Positions 11,983 to 24,400 are shown, numbered from the stretch's first letter. The stretch is 64,000 nt of DNA from Sorghum bicolor (GCF_000003195.3 NC_012873.2:10005894-10069893), one strand, 5' to 3'. The notes: generated by a model not told the origin, from the sequence alone. A program made the numbers and translations.

Positions 11983-14900
11983 CTAATAACCGGATCGAGT
12001 TAGCTTTAGCCTACTAATCTCCCTTAGCGCTCCGTATTCAGGCTTTGCTAGGGCGCTGGTCCGATCGTGATATTTCCCTTCGCTGGGAATGACTTCTCGC
12101 AACATGAATTTGCAGAGGTCCTCAACTATGTTGTATAAAGTGGCTTCACTCATGCTCTTCGCCTTTTCAAAGTCTTTTTGCTGCACAGGAAGTTAGAAAA
12201 CATCATATATTTATTAATGTTCATAATACATAATTAACAACCTTAATTACTTAGAGCATTAATTACCTTATAAGGGTTAGTCATATATCTTCCGCCCTCT
12301 CTCATGAACTCACATACGTAGAATCCACAGTGGACCGATCCTAGTGGTTGCTTGTGACACTATATAAAGAAAAAGAGCATATTTGTGAGTTGCAACATGA
12401 TGCGTATTCTATGTATATAGATAGCGAGAATAACTTGGTAAACTTTCATACGTACCGGCCACTTATGAAAGAACCTCAAAGGCTGCCCCTGTATTCCTGA
12501 CTCGCACTTTCCCCCTTTAATCTTATAATACCTATAGGCCCTATGATATCAAAAACATTCTGCAAGTTATTGTCAAACTCTTATAAAAATTTGTATGCAT
12601 ATTTTACTTAGGTTCTAAGAGAGAAATGAATGGTGCATAAGTTGTTGGTTCATAGTCTGCGGAGTCTAGGACATGCACACGTCCATGCTTGGGATTAATC
12701 ATTAAGTAGATCCAGTGGTCCCTGAGAGAATGAACTTTGTGATCAAATTAAAGTGTGCATTTTAACTATTAATACGATGCATGCAAACTGACACTTACCT
12801 AAAGTGATATGGTGCGAATATTAATTCCCTGTCTTGAAACTCTAGCATTGTCATGGCTAGGTAGAGGCCGTAACTAGCTATTTGTTTCTTTTCCCTTTTC
12901 TTTATTTCGTCCTCCTGCTCTTTTGGATCCAAACCTTTTAAGGAGTCATGATCTTTTCCGATCCTGAAAGTGTGCTCGTCCTCACATATCCTCATTGGGC
13001 TCATATACGCGACCCTTTTATTCGCATTAGTGCTTGGATCCGGACCGTACCGCATCTGTTGCTGTTCATATTGCATTCTGCAACGTGCACTTGTATGTTA
13101 GTATTAAAATTTAATGTAACTCACAAATAATAACTCACAAATTTAAAGCATTGTATGAGTGACACTTACAATGCAAATACAGTTATGAGCTGCACGTCGA
13201 GTCTTTGTAGGTTCATCATTAACCACATGTCCTCGAAGGTCACAATTGCTCTTGTATGATCACTATTAAATGCCTCTGCTAGTATATCTACACTGATCGT
13301 GTCAATGCCAACAAAAGATGCTCTCATATACCAGTCATGGAACCTTTTTACACCAGCTGGGACCTTTTTAAGTTTATCCCAAGTGAGTAGAGGCCTACCC
13401 AACTCATATTTCTTAGGGATATATTTATAATCATCTTTAGTGGGTGGCCTAATATTTACAAAAGCTGGTTCAGACTTCTTCGCTGCCTTCTCGTGCTCAG
13501 CCAAGTCAACTAATTTTGTCGTGCGGCTCATTGCAATTCCTGACAAAAACAGGGCAGTACCAGCAGACTTCCTCTTCTTTGGCTCGAACGGAGAAATCAA
13601 TTTGGGCACCAAAAATTTTAACTTTTTTGGTGGCGATGGTGTCGTCTCGTCATCTTTGGTTGGTTGTGGTGGTGTCTCGGCATTTTTGGGTGGTGGTGGT
13701 GTGGAAGATTCTGGTGGTGCTGGCGAAGGTTGTGGTTTAGGTGATGGTGGTGGGGAGGGTGGGTGAGGCATTATAGGTGAGGATGGTGGAGCGAAGATCG
13801 GAGAGGGTGGTGGACTCGGAAGAGTTATGGTACCACCGACATCTGGAAGGGACGACTCCTGAGTCAGTGGTACTTCTTGGGATGAAGGTTGTGGTACCTC
13901 AGACAACAGGACGTCTCGTCGAGGCCAAAGAATGAAATTCTTGATAGCTTGTCCCAGCTTCTCAATACCCTCAGGACCAGGAATGTCTAGCATGTCATCC
14001 TCATATCCTTGGACAACTGTCAGCACTTCCACCCTACAGTAGTCCTCTAGAATTTCGCTACCATGAAACTGACGCCCCGGGATTGCAAGTACTGTGGCTA
14101 CTTCCCTTGTACGATTATTGTTAAGACCGTACCTTATGACTAGGGAGCAACGAACAGGACTTTCAATCACGTCAACTGGATAGCGGTCCTTGTTTCCAGT
14201 AGACGCGACACTACTTAGGACAACTGGAGCCTGTTGTGATGTTGTCGGGGTGACCACTAGCTGCATCTAGCGAGGCCGACCACTTAATTGGCTAGACATT
14301 GCAGACGCCAGTCGCTGCATCAACTCAAGAGGAGGATCCGAGACCATTTTATTCATCACCTGTTCGACTTCTTTCTTAGCCTCCTCCTTAAAAAAAATAG
14401 ACAATTCTTCCTTGTAGCGATCGCATTTTCTATACATTCCTTCCCACTCTGGTCCGAATCCTTCTTTCCATCCTTCCTTGGATGAGATACCTCGTACACG
14501 ACCGGGATGCTCTGGTTTACCCAGAGCAACAGTAAGAACATTCTTCTCCCTTTGTGGCTTAAATTCGCCTGCTTTCTTCTTAGCTGCCACCTTGAAAATA
14601 TTCTTCGCAGCCTCTTCGACCATTGGGTCAGCAAATGACAAGCCAGAATTGGCTTTCTTTGCCGGTACCCGAGCACGAACCCACCGTGAGCCCATGCGAC
14701 CAAGTTGGTCAGGGAGCGCCGGCAAACCCTGAGCCCTCTGCGCTTCATCCTCTTGCTCCCATTGGGCAAGCTTGCGCTGGTAACCACCTGTGCCTAGGTG
14801 GTGGTGGTACTTGTTCCTTTTTGCGAGTTCAGATTTGGATTCGCTCAAAGCTTTGAACTCATCAGAATTCCTCTACTCTAGAAACACTGCCCACTGACCA

Positions 14901-15871
14901 GCCGTGATTTTATACCTCTTTGTCGGGTCCAACCCTTTCTTTGCCCACTTTGAATTCAACTCAGACTTGTAATTCCTAAACATGATCCCCCATTGCTTCA
15001 ATGTGTGCTCTTTTACGAGGTCTTCTGAACCCTGAGGTAAAACAAACCTCGTAAGCAGCCTGTTCCACATTCTTGTGATCTCATTGTTGTCCACATTTTT
15101 CAACTCCCTGACTGTGATGTCAAGATGGTCCCTAACTAAGAAACCGAGTGTGTTACGCCACTTAGGTAAGGTCTCCGCTGGAGCTAAGGGTTGTCCAGTC
15201 GCACTGACATCTGTAACTCTATTGGTTACTTTTGGGAACTGATTCAATCCTCTTTCACCTCGTTTCCTTTTGTTCCCGGTCTCAGTGGTTGTCTCCGTCG
15301 TCGGCTCAGGTGCACTTTCATGTGCAACTTCTTCTTGGGATAGGATTTCCTCCGTTTCTTTCAATTGAGATAGCACCTCCTATTCATATAAAGACATGTA
15401 TTATTCTTCACATATACCGAGGCGCATAAAAGTATAGAAACATATAATTATGAATGAGTAATTCACCTCTTCTATCTCTGGGTTGTAATCGGGGTCACGT
15501 GCGTACTCACGACGGGCGTTCCTCTCTATGCGAGGATCAGGAATGTTGCTTACCGAGGTCTCGTACGAAGGAGTTGACTCACGTGACCCTTCTGCCTGCT
15601 CCGTGTTGTGGGACCCTTGTTCCTTCTCTGCGTGCTCGGGCCTTTTTTCTTGCTCCGTGCGGTCGGACCCCTTTTCTTGCACGGTGGGGCTAGACCCTGG
15701 TGCCTTCTCGGTGCAGTCTGACCCTTTTTCTTGCACCGTGGGGCCGGACCCTGGTGCCTTCTCGGTGTGGTCTGACCCTTTTTCTTGCACGGTGGGGCCA
15801 GACCCTGGTGCTTGCTCCATAGGGCCGGACCCTTGTGCCTGCTCCGTGTTTTCACTTGGAGAAGTCGTCAT
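11983..15871 (-). pseudogene. CACTA tnpA-like (Transposase_24) gene with C-terminal Ulp1 protease domain
   Basis: Seven exons are inferred on the minus strand: 15871-15467, 15379-13170, 13077-12799, 12721-12608, 12540-12456, 12359-12267 and 12180-11983. All have GT-AG introns and frames that join. The N-terminus is a run of ~21-residue repeats containing PTVQEKGSD. Next comes the plant En/Spm Transposase_24 region (KHTLKQWG-like HTLKQWGIMF, then KYHHHLGTGGY), then a Pro-rich linker near 13740. The last exons form a C48 (Ulp1) peptidase fold with DHWIYLMINP, VLDSADY, a Gln and the nucleophile motif HCGFYVC, so His, Asp, Gln and Cys are all present. In-frame TAG codons at 14873 and 14267 break exon 2. 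The protease would cleave SUMO or a related modifier; its role in CACTA biology is unknown. Confidence 0.8.
15560..15820 (-). repeat. 63-base tandem repeats in the tnpA-like gene
   Basis: About three to four copies of a 63-base unit encode repeats around GSGPTVQEKGSDHTEKAP. The copies differ by single substitutions. The unit length is a multiple of three, so the reading frame is preserved. Confidence 0.85.
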
Positions 15872-16984
15872 TGCAAGATTCTAAAGCATATATGTTATTA
15901 GAAATGTTATATAGTATAGTATGAACACTGAAGATAATACTCTAAGTCAACCGTTGACTAATAAATAGTAAGTATGTATGCTACATCTTTTCAACAAAGC
16001 TTACTAAATTGTGAACTTTGTTCTAAACATTACTTTAAAATACTATAACTACACATGTGCTTAACCAAAAATTGTGTTGTTTAGCTTTTGGGAAAGCTTA
16101 TGAAAAGTACTACAACTCATATATTTACCTTAAGGCAAGATTCACATCTTAACCGAGTCAAACAATATAAACATGCAAATCTACTAAGAATAAGAGCAAA
16201 GCAACATAGGGCATTAGTTATTTTTATATCTCTTAATCTATTATTCCTAAATTCATAAAACAATTACTAGACCTCCAATATCATATGAAAAGCATATCAC
16301 AATAATTTCATATTTATTTGAGCACTACTACTACAGTTATGAAAAAGACAAATACAACAAGCAATTAAAACCTAACTGCCTAAATCTATTTTTAAAGCTA
16401 AAATTTCAAACTAAAACATGACATATTACAGATCTACTGGATAGACAATTTTACAAGGATTCCAAAAAGTCTATATTTGCTATTTTACGATTTTTCTAGC
16501 ATTTACTATGATTTTCCAAATATCCTTCCAAAAACAAATCATATGGTCACTGACGTGTGGGCCCCACACGTCAGGATCTTCTTCAACCTCGCGCAGGGGA
16601 GGGTTCTGTGCCCGTGCTGCGTAGGGGAGGGTGGGGGACCTTCTCGGTGGTGCGCAGGGGAGGGGAGGGGGTGGGGAACGGGGAGGTGGGGGTGGGCGGC
16701 GGCGGCGGCGATGGGGAGGCCGTGGGGCAGCGGTGGGGCAGCGGCGGGGCGGCGGCGGTGGCTGTTACCGGAGGCGGAGCGCGGACGTCGGAGAAGAGAG
16801 GGGGGGCGGGCATACCTGCTGGGCTTGGGGTCGGGCGCGGAGCAACGGCGGCGGAGACCGGAGGCGGAGCGGCGGCGAGCTCGGCGGCGGCGGTGGCGAA
16901 AATGGGCAGCCTGACGGCGTAGGTTTGAAACTTCGTGGCGCCTCGGACTTGGAAAATTTCAGGGGCTGGACGCGGCCCTTTATA

Positions 16985-17165
16985 TGCGCTGCATTTCTAC
17001 AGGCGGTTGGCATTGACCACCGCCTGTAGAAATGATTTCTACTGGCGGTGGTCAATGCCAACCGCCTGTAGAAATGCATTTCTACAGGCGGCTGGCTATG
17101 TGAACCGCCTGTAGAAATGCATTTCTAGAGGCGGTTTTGCTATGTGAACCGCCAGTAGAAATGAT
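16985..17165. promoter_or_regulatory. Internal array of CACTA subterminal-type repeats with palindrome
   Basis: This block carries at least six copies of CTACAGGCGG or its complement, like the two element ends but in the middle of the element. About 16991-17034 and 17035-17077 form a near-perfect inverted repeat. It lies just upstream of the GC-rich leader (16560-16920) of the tnpA-like/Ulp1 gene, as the right terminal array lies upstream of the TNP2 gene. It may be that gene's promoter, or an old terminus left by fusion of two elements. Confidence 0.6.
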
Positions 17166-17324
17166 TTTCAATTATATTGTTTGTACATTATTTGTTGTAA
17201 CATAATGTAAAATAACTTGTATATTATATTGTTTCTACATTATTTTTAATGTAAAATATATTTGTATCATATATTTAATGTATATTATAATATGATTATA
17301 TTATGTTGTTTATATATATTTTTT

Positions 17325-17668
17325 GTATATTGATATTATAATATGATTATATTGTTTCTAAATTTCTTTTTAATTTTTAGTGTTATATATTCTTTGTATA
17401 TTGATATTATAATATGATTATATTGTTTCTAAATTTCTTTTTAATTTTAGTGTTATATATTGTTTGTATATTGATATTATAATATGATTATATTGTTCCT
17501 AAATTTCTTTTTAATTTTTAGTGTTATATATTATTTGTATATTGATATTATAATATGATTATATTGTTTCTACATTATTTGTAATATAATTATGTTGTTT
17601 ATATATATTATTTATGTATTGATATTATAATATAATTATATTGTTTCTACATTATTTGTAACATAATT
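17325..17668. repeat. AT-rich tandem repeat, ~69-base unit
   Basis: Around five copies of a unit starting TTTGTATATTGATATTATAA follow one another. The first three copies are nearly identical and the last two are diverged. The array lies between the internal repeat block and the 3' end of the TNP2 gene. Confidence 0.85.
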
Positions 17669-17791
17669 TTGTGGCATTTGACAAAGCGAGTGTAGTTCTA
17701 AATCGAAATCGAAAGGTCTCACATATAGTTTCATAAATTTGAGTGAGATTACATGATGACTAGAGTTTACATGATGAATGACAAATACAAT

Positions 17792-20700
17792 CTAGGCAGT
17801 TACTATTCTTCCTTGTCCATCAGCGCGCACCCAAGACAAAGAACTTTGTGAGATGCTTCGCTCAACATTTCTTATCTTAGGAGGATAGTCATCCACAAAG
17901 AGGGACATGTCGCTGAACTGGTTAAAATCCTCAAGATCCGCTACACCATCAACTCCTATTGCTTGTTGCTTTTCTGGAAAAACTACATGCTTCAGCTTGT
18001 CAGTAGTTTTCTTCTCATTCTTAGAAAGGATCTGTTCAGCATAGAACATCTGTGCAGCACGGTTACCAAGGATCCACGGGTCATCTTTGTATCTCACTTT
18101 ACTTAGATCAAGAACTCTGACCCCATAATTATCCACTGTGACATGTTTATCTTCTACCCATTGACATCGAAACATGGGGATCTAAAATGTACCATAGTCT
18201 AGTTCTCATATGTCCTCGATAAAGCCAAAGTATGTAATAATATCACCAGTTTCGTCGTCTATGGCCTCGCATCGAACACCACTATTTTGTGTCATGCTCT
18301 TTTTATACTTAGATTTGGTATGAAATGTGAATCCACTTATGTCATAGGTTTGCCATGTTGTCACTTGGCGTGATGGTCCGATGCCAAAGCCTTGATGGTT
18401 TGTTCCTCAATTGTTTCCCCAGATGGAATATCCTGCTCCCTTAGCCATGTGTACAATTGTTTCTTGTGTTCCTTCATTATCCAATCATTCGTTTGCCCAG
18501 TATTATGTTCTCGAAGCTCATTCAAGTGTTGACCGAGCAAATGCTCCATAAACGAGAGCTGATGTAAGATGCTGTGATGTGCCTCAAGGACCGTATTGTA
18601 ATCTGGCGGGATGAATGATTTCCGTCCAATCCTCCCACTTCCATGCAGCCTACCCTCATGCCTTGATGGAGGCAAACCTATTGCGACCTGGTCTTTTAGG
18701 ACACTATTGCAGAATGGTCCTCCTAACTCAATTGCCTCTTCAGTACAGTACCCCTCTATCATGGATGCCTCAGGACGAGCACGAGTTGATACATAGCCAT
18801 TTAGTATTGCCATAAAACGCTCGTACGTCCACATTTCATGCAGGTACATGGGACCCAATGCTTGTATTTGAGGAACTAAGTGCACCACAAGGTGCACCAT
18901 GATATCAAAGAATGATGGGGGAAAACACATCTCAAACTGTGACACTGTCTCCACCGCGAATTGCTGAAGGGATTCTAACTCATCACGGTCAATTACCTTT
19001 TGTGTGACCTTATTGAAAAAATAGCACAATCGTGTGACTGCCATCTTCAAGAACACTGGAATGATAGCCCTTATTGCAATAGGGAGGAAAGTAGTCAGCA
19101 TTACATGACAATCATGTGAGTTGTAGTTGGTGAGTGTAAGGTCTTTCATTGACACAATACTTCGTATACTAGAGCAGAATCCAGAGGGGACTTTCAAATT
19201 CTTCAACCACTCACACATCACATGTTTCTCATCTATGCTGAGGTTGTAGCTTGCTGCTGGGAGATGGTACTTTCTATTTTCTTGAAGAACAGGATGAAGC
19301 TCTTTTTTTATACCTAACTGTACCATGTCGAAGCGTGAATTGAGTCCTTCCTTTGTCTTCGTCTTGATATCTAGCAATGTGTCAATTAGGCTTTCAAACA
19401 CGTTCTTCTGGACGTGCATACCATCGATCGCGTGTCGTATGTCCAATTCTTTCCAGTATGGCAAATACTCGAAGAAAATGGACTTCTTCTTGAATGTTGC
19501 CCCTAGAGTTGGTTTGACATCCTTTCTTGGTTTTCCATCCTTTGTCTTCTTTCCGAACACAAAGTTGATGTTGCTCACTATTTTGAAAACTCTCTGGTCT
19601 TTGCTATTACCTGATGGTGCATCTGAGTTCCTTTCATCATTATTGTCGAAGTACTTATCCATCTTTTTTATGCGGTACCTGTGCCCTTTTGATAAGAAGC
19701 GTCTATGCCTCATGTACACTATTTTCTTAGATGCATTAAGGGACACATAATGGGTTCCATCTATGCACACCACACAACCAACCTTTCCCTTGAATTGCCC
19801 TGACAATGTGAAGAGAGCAGGGTAATCATTGATCGTAACAAAAATAATTGCTCTTAGTGTGAATGAATCTTTGCGATACTCGTCCATCATTTCAACACCT
19901 TGTATCCATAACATTTTCATCTCCTCCATTAAGGGCTCCAAGAAAACATCCATGTCAACTCCAGGTTGGACTGGTCCAGAGATAAGTATGGTTAGCAAAA
20001 GGTATTTTCGCTTCTGCATCAACCATGGAGGAAGGTTGTAGATGGTGAGAATCACCGGCCATGTGCTGTGCTTGCTGCTCCTCTCAGCAAATGGATTCAT
20101 TCCGTCGGTACTCAGTGCAAACCTAACATTTCTTGGTTCGCTGGCAAAGTCTTGATGGTTCTCATTAAAATCTTGCCACTACTTTCCATCGGCTGGATGG
20201 CGAAGCTTGCCATCATTTTTGTGCTCATCCGAAGCATGCCAACTCATTAGTTTTGCATCGTCAGGGTTAGCAAACAAACTCCTCAGCCGATCTATCACTG
20301 GAAGGTACCACATCACTAAAGCAGGAATCTTTTTCTGCGCATAATAATCAACCTCTTCTTTATCTTTGCTGGTGGGTTTTGAACTCTGCTGTGTCTTCTT
20401 TCGTTTCTTCCCTGCTGTACACATGGAGGCAGCACAATCCTCATGTCGATAGTCTTTATTTGTCTTATACCGACTTGCACCACACTTTGGACACTTATCC
20501 AAGTCCTTGTATTCATCACCGCGATATAGGATACAATGATTCCTGCACGCATGGATCTTCTCGACACCCATAGTGAGCGGACTGATCAGCTTCTTTGCAT
20601 GGTACGTGTTAGCAGGCAATTTGTTCTCCTTGGGAAGCATGTCTCTGATAATACTTAAGAACGTATCGAATCCAACATCAGACAGACCATACCTGGCTTT

Positions 20701-21310
20701 TGCCATCAGTAGTTTTAGCACAGATCTCAACGTCGTGAACTCTTTGGTACAACCCTTGGACTCATCATACAGAGGCTCTTCAGCCACCTTCTTCAAGGCC
20801 TCCATCCCTTTCATTAATAACATTGATGGTTCAGTATGACGATGCAACATTGCCTCTAAGAATTCAAAATCTTCCGCGGCTGTATCATTTGGTAAGACAT
20901 GAGTTCTGTCATCAGCATTTCTCCCAGCAAAACCACCAGCAGTAACATTTGGCACAACATGTTCACTTCGGTGTGTCGTGCAAAAACTGAAATCCTTCAT
21001 CAAGCATGTCTGGACCGTCGACGTCAATATTCGCAGGGTCCCCAATTGTATAAGGTGCCGAGCTACCCTCTCCATACTTTGTCCAAATCAAGTAATCCTT
21101 CATAAATCCTCGGCATACCAGATGAGAAATGATTGCTTCAGTATCTTCAAAAATATTAATATTTCTGCAGTTGATGCATGGACAATATATGTGCTTCGTC
21201 TTTGTTCTCAAAGCATGGTTCTTAGCAGCATCAACAAACCTATGGACCTCAGGTATGTATGATGGATCTAGTCTTGATAAGTTATACATCCAGAAGGACC
21301 GCTCCATCAT
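17792..21310 (-). pseudogene. CACTA TNP2 transposase
   Basis: Read on the minus strand from MERSFWMYNL at 21307 (or the ATG three bases before it), the N-terminus is the transposase-associated domain with CPCINCRN. The TNP2 core follows, with CPKCGASRY, then VDMDVFLEPLMEEMK, VTINDYPALFTLSGQFKGK and the IDGTHYVSL region. After it come a DUF4218-type block (FPPSFFDIMVHLVVHLV, MYLHEMWTYERF) and a DUF4216-type block (MFRCQWVEDK, YKDDPWILGNRAAQMFY). TNP2 is the catalytic DDE transposase of CACTA elements and acts in the nucleus. The frame is broken by a shift near 21,000, a TAG at 20179, a stop and shift at about 18361, and two further stops (TGA, TAG) between 18361 and 18175. No working protein is expected from this copy. 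Confidence 0.88.
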
Positions 21311-22065
21311 GAGCTGTGCAAAAATTAGTAAATTAATTGATCTCAATGCAAAACAAGTAGTTTAGGAAAATTGTCATCTAACCTTTCAAACAACAACTTG
21401 TGAAGATGAAAACCTCGGAGCTAACATTAAAAATAAAGACAAAACCCTAAGTAATAATAAAAAAACTAACAACTAAATCAAATTGACAAGGTAGAAAAAC
21501 ACCATTGATGGATTCAACTAAATATATACCTTGATTCACTATAATAAATTTGATAAGGAAACATGGAAATATATAAAAATACATATTGCATAATGAAATC
21601 AAATTTACATAAAAATGAACATCCTAAACAATAGAAAACTTATCTTTCTCTTTCTTCCCAAGCAAGGAAACACCATTCATGGAAAGCACTACATATATAT
21701 TTCTTGGATTCACTAATTAGAGAAGAAAACATAGAAAAAAAGAGAGGAGAGACTTCATCTAACCATCTTAAGCAACCTCATTTGAGCAAATATAGTCCAT
21801 ACCTAGCTATTCTACTCTCTCTCTCATGGTGAAACCCTAGATCCAAAAAGTAGCTCTAATTGAGCAAGAGGGCACAAAAAGAGCCTTAAGAGGCATCAAC
21901 TAACCTTTCTTAGCCACCTCCTTCTAAGAAATGAAGATCAAAACCTCCCCCCTTGTATTTTGGGAAAACTAGACCTCCAAGATGTGCTCCAATGGAATGT
22001 GGCTGCTACCTACAGTTCTGCCCGAGGAGGAAGAAGGGGTGGGGTATTTATAGAAAGAATAGCAC

Positions 22066-22206
22066 AGGCGGTTTTTGTAAATCTTTTAACACAGGCGGTT
22101 TTCTTACGTGAACCGCCTGTAAAGACCTGTTTACACAGGCGATTTTTAATTCTTGCCGTATAAATTTACAACACAGGCGTGCTACAAGTATAACCGCCTG
22201 TGAAAA
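22066..22206. repeat. Right subterminal repeats of the CACTA element
   Basis: ACAGGCGGTT and AACCGCCTGT recur at short spacing in both orientations, close to the right terminus at 22246. Similar motifs form the left block at about 11484-11680. Such arrays bind the accessory transposase in En/Spm elements. Confidence 0.75.
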
Positions 22207-22959
22207 TTTTTTGCCCCCGCCGGCTTAGAGCATCTGTGTACTAGTGATATATAGCATTACTACATGGTATTCAATATATTATATATATATATATATATAT
22301 GAATTTGACTTGCATGTTATTTTGTTGCATTAGATATGGTAAACAATCACTAAGCTAATAGATGAAAAATAATAGAATATTTGATTACATTATAGAGACA
22401 TAGGTGATCAAACAAATAATATATGTAGATGACTTGTATGTTAATAGATTAAATATTTAAAGTATTTCACATGATATAGATGACATGAATATTTTTTGTA
22501 ATTAATATGAGATGACATAGGCTTAGTGGAGAATGATGTGGACAGTTTGCATGAAGAGAGAACATTTAGTGGGGAATGATGTTGACACCTTGCATGAAAA
22601 GAGAATTCATTTAGTGGAGTTTAGCTTTATAAGAGTATATGATAAGTGGCTAATGTGTGCACCTATTGTGAGGTTAAGAAATGTGGAAGATGAACTCCCA
22701 TGTTTGTAGTCATGACACACTAACGAGGCCACCACATGAGTTCTGTGATGCCAGTGAATGTTTTTTTAGCACAATGCAAGGACAAGGGTCGAACCGTCAA
22801 GGACGGAAGAAGAGAGAGGTGGCAGATGTGGATAGACAAGGGGAAATGTGATAATGGACTGAAGAAGTTAGGAAGAAAGAAATTTTCTGCTTTTAATTTG
22901 GGCACTTCACCCTCTAGATCGACTTTACCATGCATGTTGGCGGAAAGGGTTCCTCGTTG

Positions 22960-23170
22960 GGCACTTCACCCTCTTGAGAATACCCCGCGCATTGTTGCGG
23001 GAATGCGGTGGATTACGTGACATGATGATGTGGACAAACAAAATACTTACATAACTTGCTGAGTGGACATTACAATTGTACGGCTAGTAGATTTTAGTTG
23101 TATGTGATAGTGCATTGTTTTGTTGGACAGCTTGTATGTTGAGAGAAATATAGTGACTTGCTGATGTCAC
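22960..23170 (-). mobile_element. Degenerate Helitron-like 3' hairpin
   Basis: The minus strand reads CCCGCAACAATGCGCGGGG followed by TATTCTCAAG, close to the hairpin at 11413 but without an intact CTAG. The sequence to its right has no recognisable 5' terminus. Confidence 0.35.
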
Positions 23171-23219
23171 CAGTGCAATCTGGACTAGAATATGGATTTC
23201 AAGTATAGAACTCATAACC

Positions 23220-24050
23220 CACAATATCCTTTGTTGGTCTTCTCCTCTTTTGGAAGGATGTTCTTTTGGCTATTCAACCATCCCACATAGGTAATAAATG
23301 GTTGGTAGGAAATGGAAAAAAAAGATTTTGGGAGGATAAATCGTTTGGGAAATGAAGTTTGGCAATACGCCCTTGTATATTATAAATGAAAGGGATCACT
23401 ATTTCAGAAGCGTTAGATGGAGACAACCTGAAGTTGACTTAATTTTCGAAGAAATGTCTTTGAGAATTTGATGAACATGTGGTTCAAGTTACAAAGTATA
23501 ATTGAAACCCTAAATTTGTCTACGGATGAATATCATATAATCTAGAGCTTCAGTTCTAGTTGGTGCTGTTATGCACAATTAATCTCTTTATGCCGTGATT
23601 AATTAATCATAGAGGTGTGACCCTCATTTTACGTCCAAACTGTGTGGAGAAGCTCCAAATTCCACCAAAAGTACAAAGTTCCCTTTGACTGTTAACTAAT
23701 AATAGGCTATTAACCAAACATAACTTGCTAAAATAAGAAATTTGGATAATCTAATAACTTGTCTGTTTTGCAGTGAGCTAGAATCAATCTCCCATTTGCT
23801 CTTCAATTGTTCTGTGGCAAGGAGAATATGGAACTTGATCTCTGAGTTGCTGTTAATCAAACCAGGAGATGAATTTGAGTCGATTGCTCGCTTTTGGATA
23901 GTTTGCAAGATACATCTTATAACTAATACAATTAGCTCTGCTGTGCTATGGCGTCTTTGGAAATTACATAATGACTTGAGTTTTCATGGAGCTACATCAT
24001 TAGAAAAAGAAGCTAATATAATGCTAAGAGTTGATGAATGCTAAGAAGAT
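23220..24050 (+). pseudogene. L1-type LINE ORF2 3' remnant (zf-RVT region)
   Basis: The clear part is 23742-24044, with CLFCSELESISHLLFNC followed by AVLWRLWKLHNDLSFHG. That is the zinc-binding region at the C-terminus of plant LINE reverse transcriptases. Upstream, in broken frames, are FWEDKSF, a LYNE-like piece and PPKVQS followed by NRLLTKHNL, all typical of the same region. Stops and frame changes interrupt the line, so this is a decayed fragment. No poly-A tail or target duplication was identified. Confidence 0.75.
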
Positions 24051-24119
24051 GGGCCGCGTTGCTCAAGCTGGAGATCCAAGAAAAGGTAGACGAAATGTTG
24101 AAGCGCGTGGAAAGAAGTA

Positions 24120-24400
24120 CTCCCTCCATGTCCCTAAAGAATGTCATTTTGGACATTGATAGGGACTCTAAAAAATAACTTTCACCACTACTTTTTTGCA
24201 ACAAAATATCTATAGAATATATTCAATATTATACTTTTATAAAACTACATTTCAATATGAATCTACTTACATCACTTTCATATTTTCAACTCAATTCAAA
24301 AGAATTTATTTATAGTCAAAGTTTAAAATATTTAGCTTAAGCTTAAAACTACATTCTTTAATTAGCAACATAAAAAGAGTCCACAACAACCGCCGTGGCC
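24120..24400. mobile_element. Stowaway-like MITE, partial
   Basis: TA followed by CTCCCTCCATGTCCC starts at 24118, the usual Stowaway terminus. The right end is not clear. It lies directly after the LINE remnant. Confidence 0.5.

Larger units (their letters stand above)
11476..22246 (-). mobile_element. CACTA (En/Spm) transposon, 10.8 kb, coding but decayed
   Basis: The right end reads TGTGTACTAGTG, so the minus strand begins CACTAGTACACA. The left end starts CACTATTCAGGCGG. Subterminal blocks full of ACAGGCGGTT and its complement lie at about 11484-11680 and 22066-22206, as expected for transposase-binding repeats. Inside, on the minus strand, are a TNP2 transposase gene and a tnpA-like/Ulp1 gene. 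The left terminus is shorter than and diverged from the right one, and the flanking triplets (AAG and ATA) do not match, so the left boundary is less certain than the right. Both genes contain stops. Confidence 0.8.
11413..22642 (-). mobile_element. Small Helitron interrupted by the CACTA element
   Basis: On the minus strand, 22642 begins TCATATACTCTTATAAAGC preceded by A. The other end has the hairpin CCCGCAGCAACGCGCGGG followed by GAATTCATCTAG at 11413 and then T. A 5' TC, a 3' GC-rich hairpin followed by CTAG, and insertion between A and T are Helitron hallmarks. With 11476-22246 removed, about 460 bases remain, a normal size for a non-autonomous Helitron. That both ends belong to one element is an inference, because they are separated by the CACTA element. 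Confidence 0.55.
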
